Origin: an uncultured Anaerolineae bacterium
GTDB taxonomy: Bacteria > Chloroflexota > Anaerolineae > J036 > Brachytrichaceae
Length of the DNA stretch: 64,000 nt
Reading direction: 5' to 3'
Assembly (NCBI GenBank): GCA_937959265.1
Contig: CALGMA010000004.1
Span: 62,001-126,000, forward strand
The notes below the pieces were generated by a model, which was not told the origin of the DNA, did no database searches, and saw nothing but the letters and a program-made list of their open reading frames with translations. Shown one piece after another: positions 34,331 through 44,093 of the stretch. Numbering within the stretch: the stretch's first letter is position 1; each line of letters starts with the position of its first letter. The translations under genes and the position numbers were made by a program.

Positions 34331-35218
34331 GTGGCTGTGGTCCGTCCGAACCCCTGGCTGCTCGCTGCGCGACTTCGGACGCTGCCGGCGTCCATCTCGC
34401 CCGTGATTGTCGGGACAGCGCTGGCGCTGCGCGAAGACAGGTTCGATCCGCTGATCTTTGTCGCCACGTTGGCAGCCGCCATCTTGTTGCAGGTCGGCGC
34501 GAACTACGCGAATGATGTGTTCGACTACCTCAAAGGCGCTGACCGCATACGGCATGGACCCATGCGCGCCACGCAGAGTGGCTTGCTCACCCCGCGACAG
34601 ATGCTGCTGGGAACGGCAGTCGTATTCGGTCTGGCTGCCTCGATCGGGGTTTATCTGGCGCTCATCGGCGGCTGGCCGATTTTGCTGATCGGCGCGCTGT
34701 CCATCATCTGCGCTGTGGCGTATACGGCCGGCCCTTTCCCGCTGGCCTACCGCGGCCTGGGCGATCTGTTCGCGTTTCTCTTCTTCGGCGTGGTCGCCGT
34801 GATGGGCGCTTACTTTCTGCAGTCCGGGCAGTTCACGTCCGTTTCGTTCATCGTCTCGCTGCCGAACGCGCTGTTTGCCACGGCCATTATCGTCGTCAAC
34901 AACTTGCGTGACCTGGACGCCGACTGCGAAGCCGGCAAACGCACGCTGGCCGTGCGCATCGGCGACCATGCCACGCGCATCGAATACACGCTCATGCTGG
35001 TCGGCGCATATCTGGTTCCACTCATCCTGCGCGTTGGCGGCACCGTGCAAGGGTGGGCCTGGCTACTGCCGTGGGCGAGCGCGCCGATTGCATTGATACT
35101 GACGCGGGATCTTTGGCGCACGCCGCGCAGCCCCGCGCTCAACCCCATCCTGGCGCGCACGGCGCGGCTCAACCTTATCTTCTCGATCTTGTTTGCGGTC
35201 GGTTTGGTGTTAGAGTGA
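34331..35218 (+). CDS. menA: 1,4-dihydroxy-2-naphthoate polyprenyltransferase
   Basis: A 295-residue UbiA-superfamily enzyme with about eight TM helices. It starts VRPNPWLLAARLRTLPASIS; the prenyl-diphosphate motif NYANDVFDYLKGAD and the second Asp motif NNLRDLDADCEAGKRTLAVR are clear. It attaches the isoprenoid chain to DHNA in menaquinone synthesis at the membrane. The GTG start gives the usual N-terminus. The menG start overlaps its stop (GTGA), so the two last menaquinone steps are encoded together. Confidence 0.94.
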   Translation: MAVVRPNPWLLAARLRTLPASISPVIVGTALALREDRFDPLIFVATLAAAILLQVGANYANDVFDYLKGADRIRHGPMRATQSGLLTPRQMLLGTAVVFGLAASIGVYLALIGGWPILLIGALSIICAVAYTAGPFPLAYRGLGDLFAFLFFGVVAVMGAYFLQSGQFTSVSFIVSLPNALFATAIIVVNNLRDLDADCEAGKRTLAVRIGDHATRIEYTLMLVGAYLVPLILRVGGTVQGWAWLLPWASAPIALILTRDLWRTPRSPALNPILARTARLNLIFSILFAVGLVLE

Positions 35219-35910
35219 ACGAACGATCGAAACGCGTGCAGGAGATGTTCTCCCGCATCACGCGGCGCTACGACTTGATGAACCACGTGATGACCGGCGG
35301 GCGGGATCAAGCCTGGCGGCGCATCGCTGCGCGCGAGCTAGGGCTAGGCGCCGGAGGGCTCGTTCTCGACCTGGCTACGGGCACCGGCGATCTGGCTTTT
35401 GCCATCTGCGAGGCATACCCTAATGCGCGTGTGGTGGCTATGGATTTCTCAGAGACCATCCTGCGCGAGGGCGCGCGTAAGGCGCGTCTGCGCGACGTGC
35501 AAAGCGTCGTATGGGGTGTGGGCGATGCGCTGGCCTTGCCCCTTCCCGACGCGACCTTCGACGGTTGCACGAACGCCTTCTTGTTGCGCAACGTGGTGGA
35601 CTTGCCGCTGTGCTTGCGCGAGATGCGGCGCGTGGTGAAGCCCGGCGGGCGCGTGGTGTGCATGGAGATCACGCATCCGCAAGCGCCGGTCTTCAGGCAG
35701 CTCTTTTGGATTTATTTCGGCAAGCTGGTTCCGATCATCGGCGGCGCGATAGCTGGCGATTTGCAGGCGTATCGCTATTTGCCCGACTCGCTGATGCGCT
35801 TCCCGCCGGCCGAGCCGCTCAAACAGCTCATGCAAGAGGCTGGCTACCGCAACGTGCGCTACCGGCTGTTGGGAATGGGAACGATGGCGATCCATGTCGG
35901 TGAGGTATGA
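35215..35910 (+). CDS. menG: Demethylmenaquinone methyltransferase
   Basis: A 231-residue UbiE/MenG SAM methyltransferase. SKRVQEMFSRITRRYDLMNH is the family N-terminus; VLDLATGTGDLAFAI is SAM motif I; NAFLLRNVVDLPLCLREMRR, VVKPGGRVVCMEITHP and the C-terminal YRLLGMGTMAIHVGEV complete it. It adds the ring methyl to demethylmenaquinone. The GTG at 35215 overlaps the menA stop by 4 bp and restores full family length; longer frames start inside menA. Confidence 0.95.
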   Translation: MNERSKRVQEMFSRITRRYDLMNHVMTGGRDQAWRRIAARELGLGAGGLVLDLATGTGDLAFAICEAYPNARVVAMDFSETILREGARKARLRDVQSVVWGVGDALALPLPDATFDGCTNAFLLRNVVDLPLCLREMRRVVKPGGRVVCMEITHPQAPVFRQLFWIYFGKLVPIIGGAIAGDLQAYRYLPDSLMRFPPAEPLKQLMQEAGYRNVRYRLLGMGTMAIHVGEV

Positions 35911-35999
35911 TCAATGCGTTGCTTCATCACTGCAGTGCTGTAGAACGTGAAGCTGGAACCGCTCGGCCTGCAGGTACCCTGGGTGAAGGAGGTGTTGAA

Positions 36000-36239
36000 A
36001 TGTCAAAATCACGACGTCTTTCGGCAACTGGCCTCCTCGTTGCACTTGCTATTGCGCTGGTCATTCTGATGGCTGTGACACCGGCCGGCGCGCAGCTCAT
36101 TATCGGCTGGTCCGATCCGCTGGCTACGCCGATTCCTCTGCCAGGCGTCCAGGCAGCAGATGCGAATCCGCCGACGCCGCGGGCGATCTATATCGCCGAT
36201 GATCCTTCGCAGGCGCCCCCCGTCACACCCATGCCATAG
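36000..36239 (+). CDS. Small secreted protein
   Basis: A 79-residue product with a clear signal peptide (MSKSRRLSATGLLVALAIAL, cleavage near PAGAQ), leaving a mature peptide of about 45 residues rich in Pro and Thr. Start support is unusually good: AAGGAGG at 35986-35992, 7 bp before ATG 36000. No family recognised. It lies 89 bp after menG and before the PQQ-propeller protein. Confidence 0.65.
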   Translation: MSKSRRLSATGLLVALAIALVILMAVTPAGAQLIIGWSDPLATPIPLPGVQAADANPPTPRAIYIADDPSQAPPVTPMP

Positions 36240-36400
36240 CATACGGTATCTCTACACGCGATGCTCATATCTCGGCAGACGGGTAGGCGCGGACCAGTTG
36301 CGCCACACCGCCGATATGCCGATGCCCTTGATCGTTGTAGACGCGCATCCCGAACTTTTGCTAGTCTTGGAGCAGTCGAAAGGTGTGTATACATCGGGCC

Positions 36401-38524
36401 ATGAGCAACCAGGTTAGCGTCGTAGTATCCGTCACGTTGGCGATCGCCGTCCTGGCAATCGCTTCCAACCCCACCGGCAATCATGCTCTTGCAGTACGAG
36501 ACGCCACATCAAATGAGGGCGCAGACTCCTCGCGTGCTAGTGCGCTGCTCGCACAGGGCGAAGTGGTATCGCCGACGGTGTATCTGCCGGTGTTGCTGGG
36601 CCAACAGCCGGCTGCCAGTCCGACCCCTCAACCTACCAACCCGCCGCCTGCGTCCGGCCACGAATGGTCGCAGCATGCTCACGATCCCCAACATACGGGC
36701 TACACCGCGCAGGTCGTTGCGCCGCCCTGGCGCTGGCGCTGGAGCTGGAACGGACCGAACAGTGCTGGTGGCATCAGCGCCGGCAAGACTGGCTTGCCGC
36801 GCAACGTGCAGCCGGTGACCGGCGGCGGACGGGTGTATGTTGCTGCCGGCAGCCGTGGCGTATATGCACTGCGCGAAGTCGACGGCATCCAAGTCTGGAA
36901 CGCCCGACCTGGTGGCAACATCAACTCGACGGTTGCCTATGATAAAGACACGCAGTCTGTATTTGCGCTCGCCAGCAACGGTACGCTTTACAAGCTAAGC
37001 GCCGCAGATGGGAGTGTGGTTGGCCAGTTCGCGACAGGAGCAGGCAGCGCGTTGCCGTTGCCGCCAGCGGTGTTGGGCGACCGGGTGTTGTTTGCCATCG
37101 GCAACCGGGCCTATGCGTTGGACAAGACGATGATGCAGCCGATCTGGGTATACCAGGCAGGGGCTGAGGTGCACACACCGCCGGCGTATTCGGCCAGCCG
37201 GAATCGAGTCAGTATCGGGACGGCCGATCTGTATGTGCACGCCATCGAGAACGACGACGGTAGCCGGGCATGGCGGGTGAGGCCGGTGCATGCGAGTCTT
37301 GCGGCCGGTGAGACGCCTGATGGGCGCAACTTTGCAGAGTTCAAAAATGGCTGGCCGGTGGTCGCCGACGGCGCTGGCTATGTCCTGGTCAAAGTTCGTT
37401 TGGATTGGGCAAGCCTGTGGCGAGACTGGCCGCAGACCAATAGCAGCATGCGCTCGTTTCTCACCGCCAATCCGACACAACAGGCTCTGTTTGTTCTCGA
37501 TCTCGACGACGGCAGCGTTCCGTTTGTCGCCAACGTCGGTCATGGCGGCTATGGCGATACCGACTATCTGCCAATGGGGCCACAGCCGGTTGTCAAACGT
37601 TTATCCAACGGTAAAGAGGTCGTCTACACTATCATCCGCGCCCAACATGTCTACGACTCGCGGTGGGATTCGCACTTCGGTGAGATGATGCTGGACGATG
37701 CGACCGTGGTCAGCTTGCAGGGCGGCGATGTGCGCTTCATCTCCTACGACTATCCGCCTAACAGTACGAATCCCTATCTGCTCACCGATGAACAACCGAA
37801 CGTCTCCATGGCTGGCGACTACTTGTTCGGTGGGCATTGGGAAGCTGGGTTCGCGTTGCGCATCCTGGATCGCTCCGATGCGCGCGGCAGCTTCGGCAAC
37901 AAAATCACCACACAGCGTCTAGACACGATCGCCACTTCACAAGACACAGGCGGGTGTGGCTTCAATGCGTCGCACTATTGCGCTAGCGGTCTGCAAAACA
38001 CGCGCGAATACGACCGTGGTTTCTACATCTACTACAACCAGGGCGCGGTATATGACCGCTACTGGGGTGAATATTCCGTCTGGACGGTCAGCAACAACAA
38101 CGTCTATTTTCGCAGTACTGATGGCGCGATCGTCGCGTTGACCGGCGGCTCGCCGACCATTGCCTCCACCCAAGTTGTCGAGCCGGTGTCCCTCACGCCC
38201 CCCATGCCCCTTGTCGCTCACACCGACCTGCCGACCATCGCCTACACTCAGGTGCGTGAGTGGTCGGATCGCGTCGTCGCGGTAGAGGGCGTGTTGCGCT
38301 ACGTGTTCAACAACGGCAAGCATGTGCTGCTCGGCTTCGAACGCCCGCATCGGGGCACATTCAAGGCCTTGATCCGCAAGGCACACTGGCCGGCGTTTGG
38401 CGGAGCCCCGGAGATGCGCTATCGCATCGGTGACCGTGTACGCGTGGCCGGCCTGATCGAGTGGTATCAAGGGGACCCGGCTATCTATGTTACGGAGCCG
38501 GCCCAGATCCAGATCCAGCCTTAG
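36401..38524 (+). CDS. Secreted PQQ-like beta-propeller protein
   Basis: A 707-residue exported protein (signal peptide about 1-30, VSVVVSVTLAIAVLAIASNP) with a Pro-rich linker (TPQPTNPPPASG). A PQQ/pyrrolo-quinoline-type propeller follows: GGRVYVAAGSRGVYALREVD, GTLYKLSAADGSVVGQFATG, DRVLFAIGNRAYALDKTM, NNVYFRSTDGAIVALTGG. The C-terminal 100 residues (VVAVEGVLRYVFNNGKHVLL, YRIGDRVRVAGLIEWYQGDP, AIYVTEP) look like an OB-fold nucleic-acid-type domain. No dehydrogenase catalytic residues are evident; likely a structural or binding surface protein. The 161-bp upstream spacer shows no clear promoter. Confidence 0.82.
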   Translation: MSNQVSVVVSVTLAIAVLAIASNPTGNHALAVRDATSNEGADSSRASALLAQGEVVSPTVYLPVLLGQQPAASPTPQPTNPPPASGHEWSQHAHDPQHTGYTAQVVAPPWRWRWSWNGPNSAGGISAGKTGLPRNVQPVTGGGRVYVAAGSRGVYALREVDGIQVWNARPGGNINSTVAYDKDTQSVFALASNGTLYKLSAADGSVVGQFATGAGSALPLPPAVLGDRVLFAIGNRAYALDKTMMQPIWVYQAGAEVHTPPAYSASRNRVSIGTADLYVHAIENDDGSRAWRVRPVHASLAAGETPDGRNFAEFKNGWPVVADGAGYVLVKVRLDWASLWRDWPQTNSSMRSFLTANPTQQALFVLDLDDGSVPFVANVGHGGYGDTDYLPMGPQPVVKRLSNGKEVVYTIIRAQHVYDSRWDSHFGEMMLDDATVVSLQGGDVRFISYDYPPNSTNPYLLTDEQPNVSMAGDYLFGGHWEAGFALRILDRSDARGSFGNKITTQRLDTIATSQDTGGCGFNASHYCASGLQNTREYDRGFYIYYNQGAVYDRYWGEYSVWTVSNNNVYFRSTDGAIVALTGGSPTIASTQVVEPVSLTPPMPLVAHTDLPTIAYTQVREWSDRVVAVEGVLRYVFNNGKHVLLGFERPHRGTFKALIRKAHWPAFGGAPEMRYRIGDRVRVAGLIEWYQGDPAIYVTEPAQIQIQP

Positions 38525-38572
38525 ACCCGGTCTGCAATTCGATCTTCACCGGGGGCGTTTTGCCGCCGACCC

Positions 38573-38601
38573 TTGACACTCTCCATCTGAGTGTGCTAAC
38601 A
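38573..38601 (+). promoter_or_regulatory. groESL promoter
   Basis: TTGACA (38573-38578) and CTAACA (38596-38601) are 17 bp apart, a sigma-70-type promoter just upstream of the CIRCE element. GAGTGTGCTAAC across the -10 also resembles a CIRCE half-site. Confidence 0.65.
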
Positions 38602-38613
38602 TCACGCCCGAAA

Positions 38614-38640
38614 TTAGCACTACTAAGACTTGAGTGCTAA
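38614..38640. promoter_or_regulatory. CIRCE operator (HrcA binding site)
   Basis: TTAGCACTA, nine bases, then GAGTGCTAA matches the CIRCE consensus TTAGCACTC-N9-GAGTGCTAA with one change in the left arm. It lies 66 bp before groES, in the leader. HrcA repression of groESL is the established role; hrcA itself is not in the window. Confidence 0.93.
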
Positions 38641-38705
38641 AAATTAACTCTCGTCTAACACTCTTGTAGCAGACTGCTAGCCAGTCAAATTTCGGAGGAA
38701 AAGCA

Positions 38706-39029
38706 ATGGCGAAGAAAGATTCAGTCGTGACGAAACTCAACATTCGCCCTTTGGCCGACCGTGTCGTGGTTGAGCCGATGGAGGAAGAAGAGGTGACGTT
38801 TGCCGGCGGCAAGCTGGTGCTGCCGGAGACGGCCAAGGAGAAGCCCCAGAAAGGGGTCGTCCTGGCTGCTGGCCCCGGCCGCAAGGACGATGACGGCAAA
38901 CTGATCCCCATGGACGTCAAGGAAGGCGATCAGGTGCTCTACGCGAAATACGCCGGCACCGAGATCAAGATCGAGGGCAAGAAATACCTCATCCTCAAGG
39001 AGAGTGACATCCTCGCAGTTGTGGAGTAA
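38706..39029 (+). CDS. groES: Co-chaperonin GroES
   Basis: The 107-residue product has [20 protein letters not shown], the mobile-loop region [34 protein letters not shown] and [15 protein letters not shown], all standard GroES. An eight-residue N-terminal extension (MAKKDSVV) precedes the usual start. It caps GroEL during folding. The CGGAGGA ribosome site is 6 bp upstream, and CIRCE controls the operon. Confidence 0.97.
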   Translation: MAKKDSVVTKLNIRPLADRVVVEPMEEEEVTFAGGKLVLPETAKEKPQKGVVLAAGPGRKDDDGKLIPMDVKEGDQVLYAKYAGTEIKIEGKKYLILKESDILAVVE

Positions 39030-39064
39030 TTCGTAAGCTGTGATCGGTCATCATCCGTGATGCA

Positions 39065-39092
39065 CCGGTTACCCGTTACCGATTACCGATCA
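39065..39092 (+). repeat. Four degenerate heptamer repeats in the groES-groEL spacer
   Basis: Units CCGGTTA CCCGTTA and CCGATTA CCGATCA fit CCSRTYA in period 7. The first unit matches CCGGTTA in the spacer at 11346-11398. Confidence 0.65.
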
Positions 39093-39104
39093 CCAACTGG
39101 TTAG

Positions 39105-40751
<1,647 letters not shown>

Positions 40752-40810
40752 GCGTGAGAAACTAGGCTTTCCGAAGGAACCTGATCCTTTCTTTCCTGTC
40801 GAAAAACAAG

Positions 40811-40843
40811 AACCAGGCTTCTCGAGAAGCCTGGTTCGCTTTT
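40811..40843 (+). terminator. groEL terminator: perfect 26-bp palindrome plus T-run
   Basis: Bases 40811-40836 form a perfect palindrome (half-site AACCAGGCTTCTC), folding into a stem with a minimal loop and followed by CGCTTTT. It ends the groESL transcript and lies 5 bp before the 3' end of the convergent tRNA-Ser gene, so it may serve both. Confidence 0.85.
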
Positions 40844-40847
40844 CCAG

Positions 40848-40934
40848 CGGAGAGGACAGGATTTGAACCTGCGAGGCCTTTCGGCCCACGCGCTCTCCAG
40901 GCGCGCGCATTAGACCGGGCTATGCTACCTCTCC
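40848..40934 (-). tRNA. tRNA-Ser (GGA)
   Basis: The reverse strand folds as a class-II tRNA of 87 nt. The acceptor GGAGAGG pairs with CCTCTCC plus discriminator G. The anticodon stem CGCGC/GCGCG holds loop CTGGAGA, anticodon GGA. The long variable arm is GGCC-GAAA-GGCC, and the T arm contains GGTTCAAATCC. The 3' CCA is not encoded. Confidence 0.95.
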
Positions 40935-40955
40935 GTGGGGCGATAATTTTACTCG

Positions 40956-41657
40956 ATGCGTTCGCTCACTTCGCTAACCTTGATGCGGTTCAGCGGCGTG
41001 GCGCGCGCCTGGATGATGGCCCAAATGGCCTTCGCGCGCCCGGTGTTGCGCTGCGTTCCTGGCCTGCGCTTTTGGAAGCTGCTCGGCATGGGCGATGGCT
41101 TCAGCCTGCGCCCCGACCTTGGCGCCTACGGCTTGCTGGCGGTATGGGCATCGCCCGAATACGCGGACGCATTCTTCGACAGTGCGCCCGTGATGCGTCG
41201 CTTTCGTAGCCATGCCGACGAGGTATGGACCGTGCGCATGGTCGCGATTCAGTCGCGTGGTGCTTGGTCGGGTGTCAACCCCTTCCGGCCAACTGCCTCA
41301 CCTGACAGCGGGCCGCTCTGCGTGCTAACCCGCGCCACGATTCGCTGGCGCCGTTTGGTTGCGTTCTGGTCGTGCGTGCCCGATGCCAACCGATCGCTCG
41401 TCGGTGTGCCCGGTCTGGTGTTGTCCGTTGGCATCGGCGAGGCGCCGGTGGTACGTCAGGCGACCTTCAGCCTGTGGCGTTCGGACGCTGACATGCGCGC
41501 GTTTGCCTATCGCCAGCCGGCTCATGCCGAAGTGATCCGGCGCACACGCGACGAATCTTGGTATGCTGAAGATCTGTTCGCGCGCTTTAAACCGCTCTCG
41601 GCCGAGGGGACGTGGCATGGTGATGATCCGCTGGCGCGGTCGCGCGACGCGGGATAA
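40956..41657 (+). CDS. CrtA-like (spheroidene monooxygenase-type) heme oxygenase
   Basis: The 233-residue product matches the CrtA family: PGLRFWKLLGMGDGFSLRPD, WASPEYADAFFDSAPVMRRF, then GEAPVVRQATFSLWRSDADM, FAYRQPAHAEVIRRTRDESW, YAEDLFARFKPL. In purple bacteria CrtA inserts keto groups into acyclic carotenoids; the family also occurs in non-phototrophs with unknown substrates. No other carotenoid or photosynthesis gene is nearby. TAATTT lies 6 bp before ATG 40956, suggesting a leaderless transcript; the tRNA-Ser gene is divergent 21 bp away. Confidence 0.85.
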   Translation: MRSLTSLTLMRFSGVARAWMMAQMAFARPVLRCVPGLRFWKLLGMGDGFSLRPDLGAYGLLAVWASPEYADAFFDSAPVMRRFRSHADEVWTVRMVAIQSRGAWSGVNPFRPTASPDSGPLCVLTRATIRWRRLVAFWSCVPDANRSLVGVPGLVLSVGIGEAPVVRQATFSLWRSDADMRAFAYRQPAHAEVIRRTRDESWYAEDLFARFKPLSAEGTWHGDDPLARSRDAG

Positions 41658-41666
41658 TCGCGCGTT

Positions 41667-42155
41667 GTGGCTCCAGCTCGGCGGTTAGCGATCGCAATGG
41701 GCGCTGCGGCGTTCGGCGTCGCTGTTTGCCTCGCTGCGATCAACTTCGAACGCGCCCCCACTTTCTCTTTGGCTTCGCCGCGTCCGATTGTGATGAAGCT
41801 GCGACGCACCTGCGTCGGCTGCCCAAGCTATACCATCACGTTGCGCAGTGACGGTCGGCTGATCTACGAAGGAGGTGACTACACCCGTGTGCCTGGCATA
41901 CACACCTTCAACGTTCCGACCGAAGTTGTGATGGATGTGCTGGCCGATTTTGCGCATCCCGATTTCCTCGAGTTGGACAACGTCTACCCCTCGCCCGGCG
42001 TCCCCTGGATCACCTTGTCGTTATCCATCGAGATGAACGGTGTATCGAAGTCGGTGCTCAGCGAGGATCGCTATGGGCCGGCGGTGCTGCTTGCGCTCGA
42101 ACGCAAGATGGGTGACCTGCCGGGGATGCGCTTGCTCTCCGGTTGGACGCGCTGA
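41667..42155 (+). CDS. DUF6438-containing exported protein
   Basis: A 162-residue protein with an N-terminal signal or anchor (residues about 5-26, AIAMGAAAFGVAVCLAA). A DUF6438 domain follows: KLRRTCVGCPSYTITLRSDG, RLIYEGGDYTRVPGIHTFNV, AHPDFLELDNVY. The Cys-x-x-Cys in this motif is the family hallmark. Function unknown. GTG start, 9 bp after the CrtA-like gene, so likely in one transcript. Confidence 0.78.
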   Translation: MAPARRLAIAMGAAAFGVAVCLAAINFERAPTFSLASPRPIVMKLRRTCVGCPSYTITLRSDGRLIYEGGDYTRVPGIHTFNVPTEVVMDVLADFAHPDFLELDNVYPSPGVPWITLSLSIEMNGVSKSVLSEDRYGPAVLLALERKMGDLPGMRLLSGWTR

Positions 42156-42214
42156 TGCGCTGCAGACGGTTATCCCACATCGCGTGTGGGATATTGTGTG
42201 GGATATTTCCTTAC

Positions 42215-42268
42215 TTGACTTTTAGGTCTGCCTAAATATAATTCGTCCCTGATTTAGTTGAACCTAAA
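42215..42268 (+). promoter_or_regulatory. Mn/Zn importer promoter with two MntR/DtxR-type boxes
   Basis: TTGACT (42215-42220) and TATAAT (42237-42242) are 16 bp apart, and the whole spacer is TTTAGGTCTGCCTAAA, a DtxR/MntR-type inverted repeat. A second copy, TTTAGTTGAACCTAAA (42253-42268), lies in the leader just before the ribosome site. A metal-loaded repressor here would shut off the importer. No dtxR/mntR gene is in the window. Confidence 0.85.
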
Positions 42269-42277
42269 GAGGGGCGA

Positions 42278-43222
42278 ATGATGCAGCGAACGATGCTACA
42301 CACATTGATTGCGCTGATGCTGGTGGTCGGGTTGACCGCCTGTGCGCCTTCGTCCGTAGCATCTTCGGCCAATTTGACTTCGCGCCCGGTGCGTGTAGCG
42401 ACGACTACCGGTATGGTGGCCGACATTGTGAAGAACGTCGGCGCCGGCCGTGTTGAGGCAGTGAGCCTGATGGGCCCAGGCGTTGACCCACACCTGTACA
42501 AGCCCAGCAGCGGCGACGTGGTGAAGCTCGATCGCGCTGATGTCATTTTCTACAACGGCTTGCATCTCGAAGGGCGCATGGCCGAGTTGTTCGAGAAGAT
42601 GGCGCGCGCCGGCAAGCCGGCCTTTGCCGTGACGAGCGGGATTGATCCCGCTCAATTGATCGAGCTGGCGGGGTCGCCAGGACACTACGACCCGCACGTG
42701 TGGTTTGACGTGAGGCTGTGGCAGGACGCTGCGCGGTTCGTGGCGCAAGCGTTAAGTGACCTCGACCCGGCGTCGCGCGAGCTATACGAGCGCAACGCGG
42801 AGCTGTATCTTGAGCAGCTCGACGAATTGCAAGCGTATGTTGAACAGCAGATCGCGCTTATTCCCCCAGAGTCGCGCGTGCTGATCACGGCGCACGATGC
42901 CTTCGGCTACTTCGGCTGGCGCTATGGCTTCGAGGTGCGCGGCTTGCAAGGGGTGAGCACGGCGGCCGAAGCCGGCGCGCGCAACGTCCAAGAGCTGGCG
43001 GCGCTGATCGCCGACCGCAAGATCAAGGCGATTTTCATCGAGTCGTCGGTGCCGCCCGACGCGATCGAAGCAGTGCAGGCTGCGGTGCGCGCGCGGGGCT
43101 GGGATGTGATGATCGGCGGGGAGTTGTTTTCCGACGCGCTGGGCGCCGACGGCGCGCCGGAAGGCACCTACATCGGCATGGTCAAACACAACGTGGATAC
43201 TATCGTCGGCGCGCTGCGCTGA
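42278..43222 (+). CDS. Mn/Zn ABC transporter substrate-binding lipoprotein
   Basis: A 314-residue cluster A-I (TroA/MntC/ZnuA) binding protein. It has a lipobox VGLTAC near residue 22, then RVATTTGMVADIVKNVGAGR. Ligand histidines are in GVDPHLYKPSSGD and GHYDPHVWFDVRLW, and ITAHDAFGYFGWRYGFEVRG, IKAIFIESSVPP and EGTYIGMVKHNVDTIV follow. The His-rich loop of ZnuA zinc proteins is missing, and the MntR-type boxes upstream favour manganese. First gene of a four-gene import operon. Confidence 0.92.
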   Translation: MMQRTMLHTLIALMLVVGLTACAPSSVASSANLTSRPVRVATTTGMVADIVKNVGAGRVEAVSLMGPGVDPHLYKPSSGDVVKLDRADVIFYNGLHLEGRMAELFEKMARAGKPAFAVTSGIDPAQLIELAGSPGHYDPHVWFDVRLWQDAARFVAQALSDLDPASRELYERNAELYLEQLDELQAYVEQQIALIPPESRVLITAHDAFGYFGWRYGFEVRGLQGVSTAAEAGARNVQELAALIADRKIKAIFIESSVPPDAIEAVQAAVRARGWDVMIGGELFSDALGADGAPEGTYIGMVKHNVDTIVGALR

Positions 43223-43237
43223 GCCGAATCCTTAACC

Positions 43238-44074
43238 ATGTTCTCCCCTTCTGCCGTGAAAGACCCATCGCCCGCCGCTGCGATGCAAACGGGCGTCGCC
43301 GTCGCTCCGGTTGAGATCAACGATTTGACGGTGGCCTATCGCGACAAGCCGGTGTTGCAGGATATTGACCTAACGATCCCCGAAGGCAAGTTGGCGGCCA
43401 TCATCGGGCCGAACGGCGCCGGCAAGTCCACATTGATCAAAGCCGCGCTCGGCCTGGTGCCCGCGACAGCAGGCAGCGTGCGGATTTACGGCAAGCCCTA
43501 TGCCGAGCAGCGCCGCCTCGTCGGCTATGTGCCGCAGCGCAGCAGCGTGGACTGGGACTTCCCCACCACCGCGCTGGATGTGGTGATGATGGGCACGTAT
43601 GGCCGGCTGGGCTGGATTCGCCGGCCAGGGCCGGCCGAGCGCGATTGTGCAATGCGCTGCTTGGAGCAAGTGGGCATGGCGCCCTACGCCGACCGGCAGA
43701 TTAGCCAGCTCAGCGGAGGCCAACAACAGCGCGTCTTCCTGGCGCGCGCCCTCGTGCAAGATGCCCAAATCTACTTCATGGATGAGCCGTTCGTCGGCGT
43801 GGACGCGGTGACCGAGCGGGCGATCGTGGCGCTTCTGCAGGCGTTGCAGCAGCAAGGTAAGACGGTGATTTGCGTGCACCACGACCTGGACTCGGCGCCG
43901 GATTATTTCGACTGGGTGGCGTTGCTCAACGTCCGGCTGATTGCCAGCGGCCCATTTGCGTCTACCTTCACCGCCGACAACCTACGCAAGACCTACGGCG
44001 GCACGATGAAGGCGGCCATTGCACACTTCCGGCACTTTGAGGAAGACCGCAGGGGATTAGGAATTGGGAATTGA
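43238..44074 (+). CDS. Mn/Zn ABC transporter ATP-binding protein
   Basis: A 278-residue ABC ATPase: Walker [14 protein letters not shown]-loop [13 protein letters not shown], signature [15 protein letters not shown], Walker [13 protein letters not shown], and H-loop [10 protein letters not shown]. The VDWDFP and [10 protein letters not shown] blocks are typical of the TroB/MntB manganese-zinc group. It energises the two permeases downstream. An N-terminal extension of about 25 residues precedes the ABC domain. The last codons are made from the heptamer repeat at 44056. Confidence 0.94.
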   Translation: MFSPSAVKDPSPAAAMQTGVAVAPVEINDLTVAYRDKPVLQDIDLTIPEGKLAAIIGPNGAGKSTLIKAALGLVPATAGSVRIYGKPYAEQRRLVGYVPQRSSVDWDFPTTALDVVMMGTYGRLGWIRRPGPAERDCAMRCLEQVGMAPYADRQISQLSGGQQQRVFLARALVQDAQIYFMDEPFVGVDAVTERAIVALLQALQQQGKTVICVHHDLDSAPDYFDWVALLNVRLIASGPFASTFTADNLRKTYGGTMKAAIAHFRHFEEDRRGLGIGN

Positions 44075-44090
44075 GAATTGAGAATTAGGC
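44056..44090 (+). repeat. Five heptamer repeats spanning a stop codon
   Basis: Units ATTAGGA ATTGGGA, ATTGAGA ATTGAGA and ATTAGGC run in perfect period 7 across the end of the ATPase gene and the spacer before the permease. The array supplies the stop codon and the last five residues of the ATPase. Confidence 0.75.
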
Positions 44091-44093
44091 GCG

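Noticed and set aside
33887..35050. 387-codon minus-strand frame over the UDG and menA genes
   Set aside because: Antisense of two conserved genes; His/Gln/Arg-rich sequence without any family pattern.
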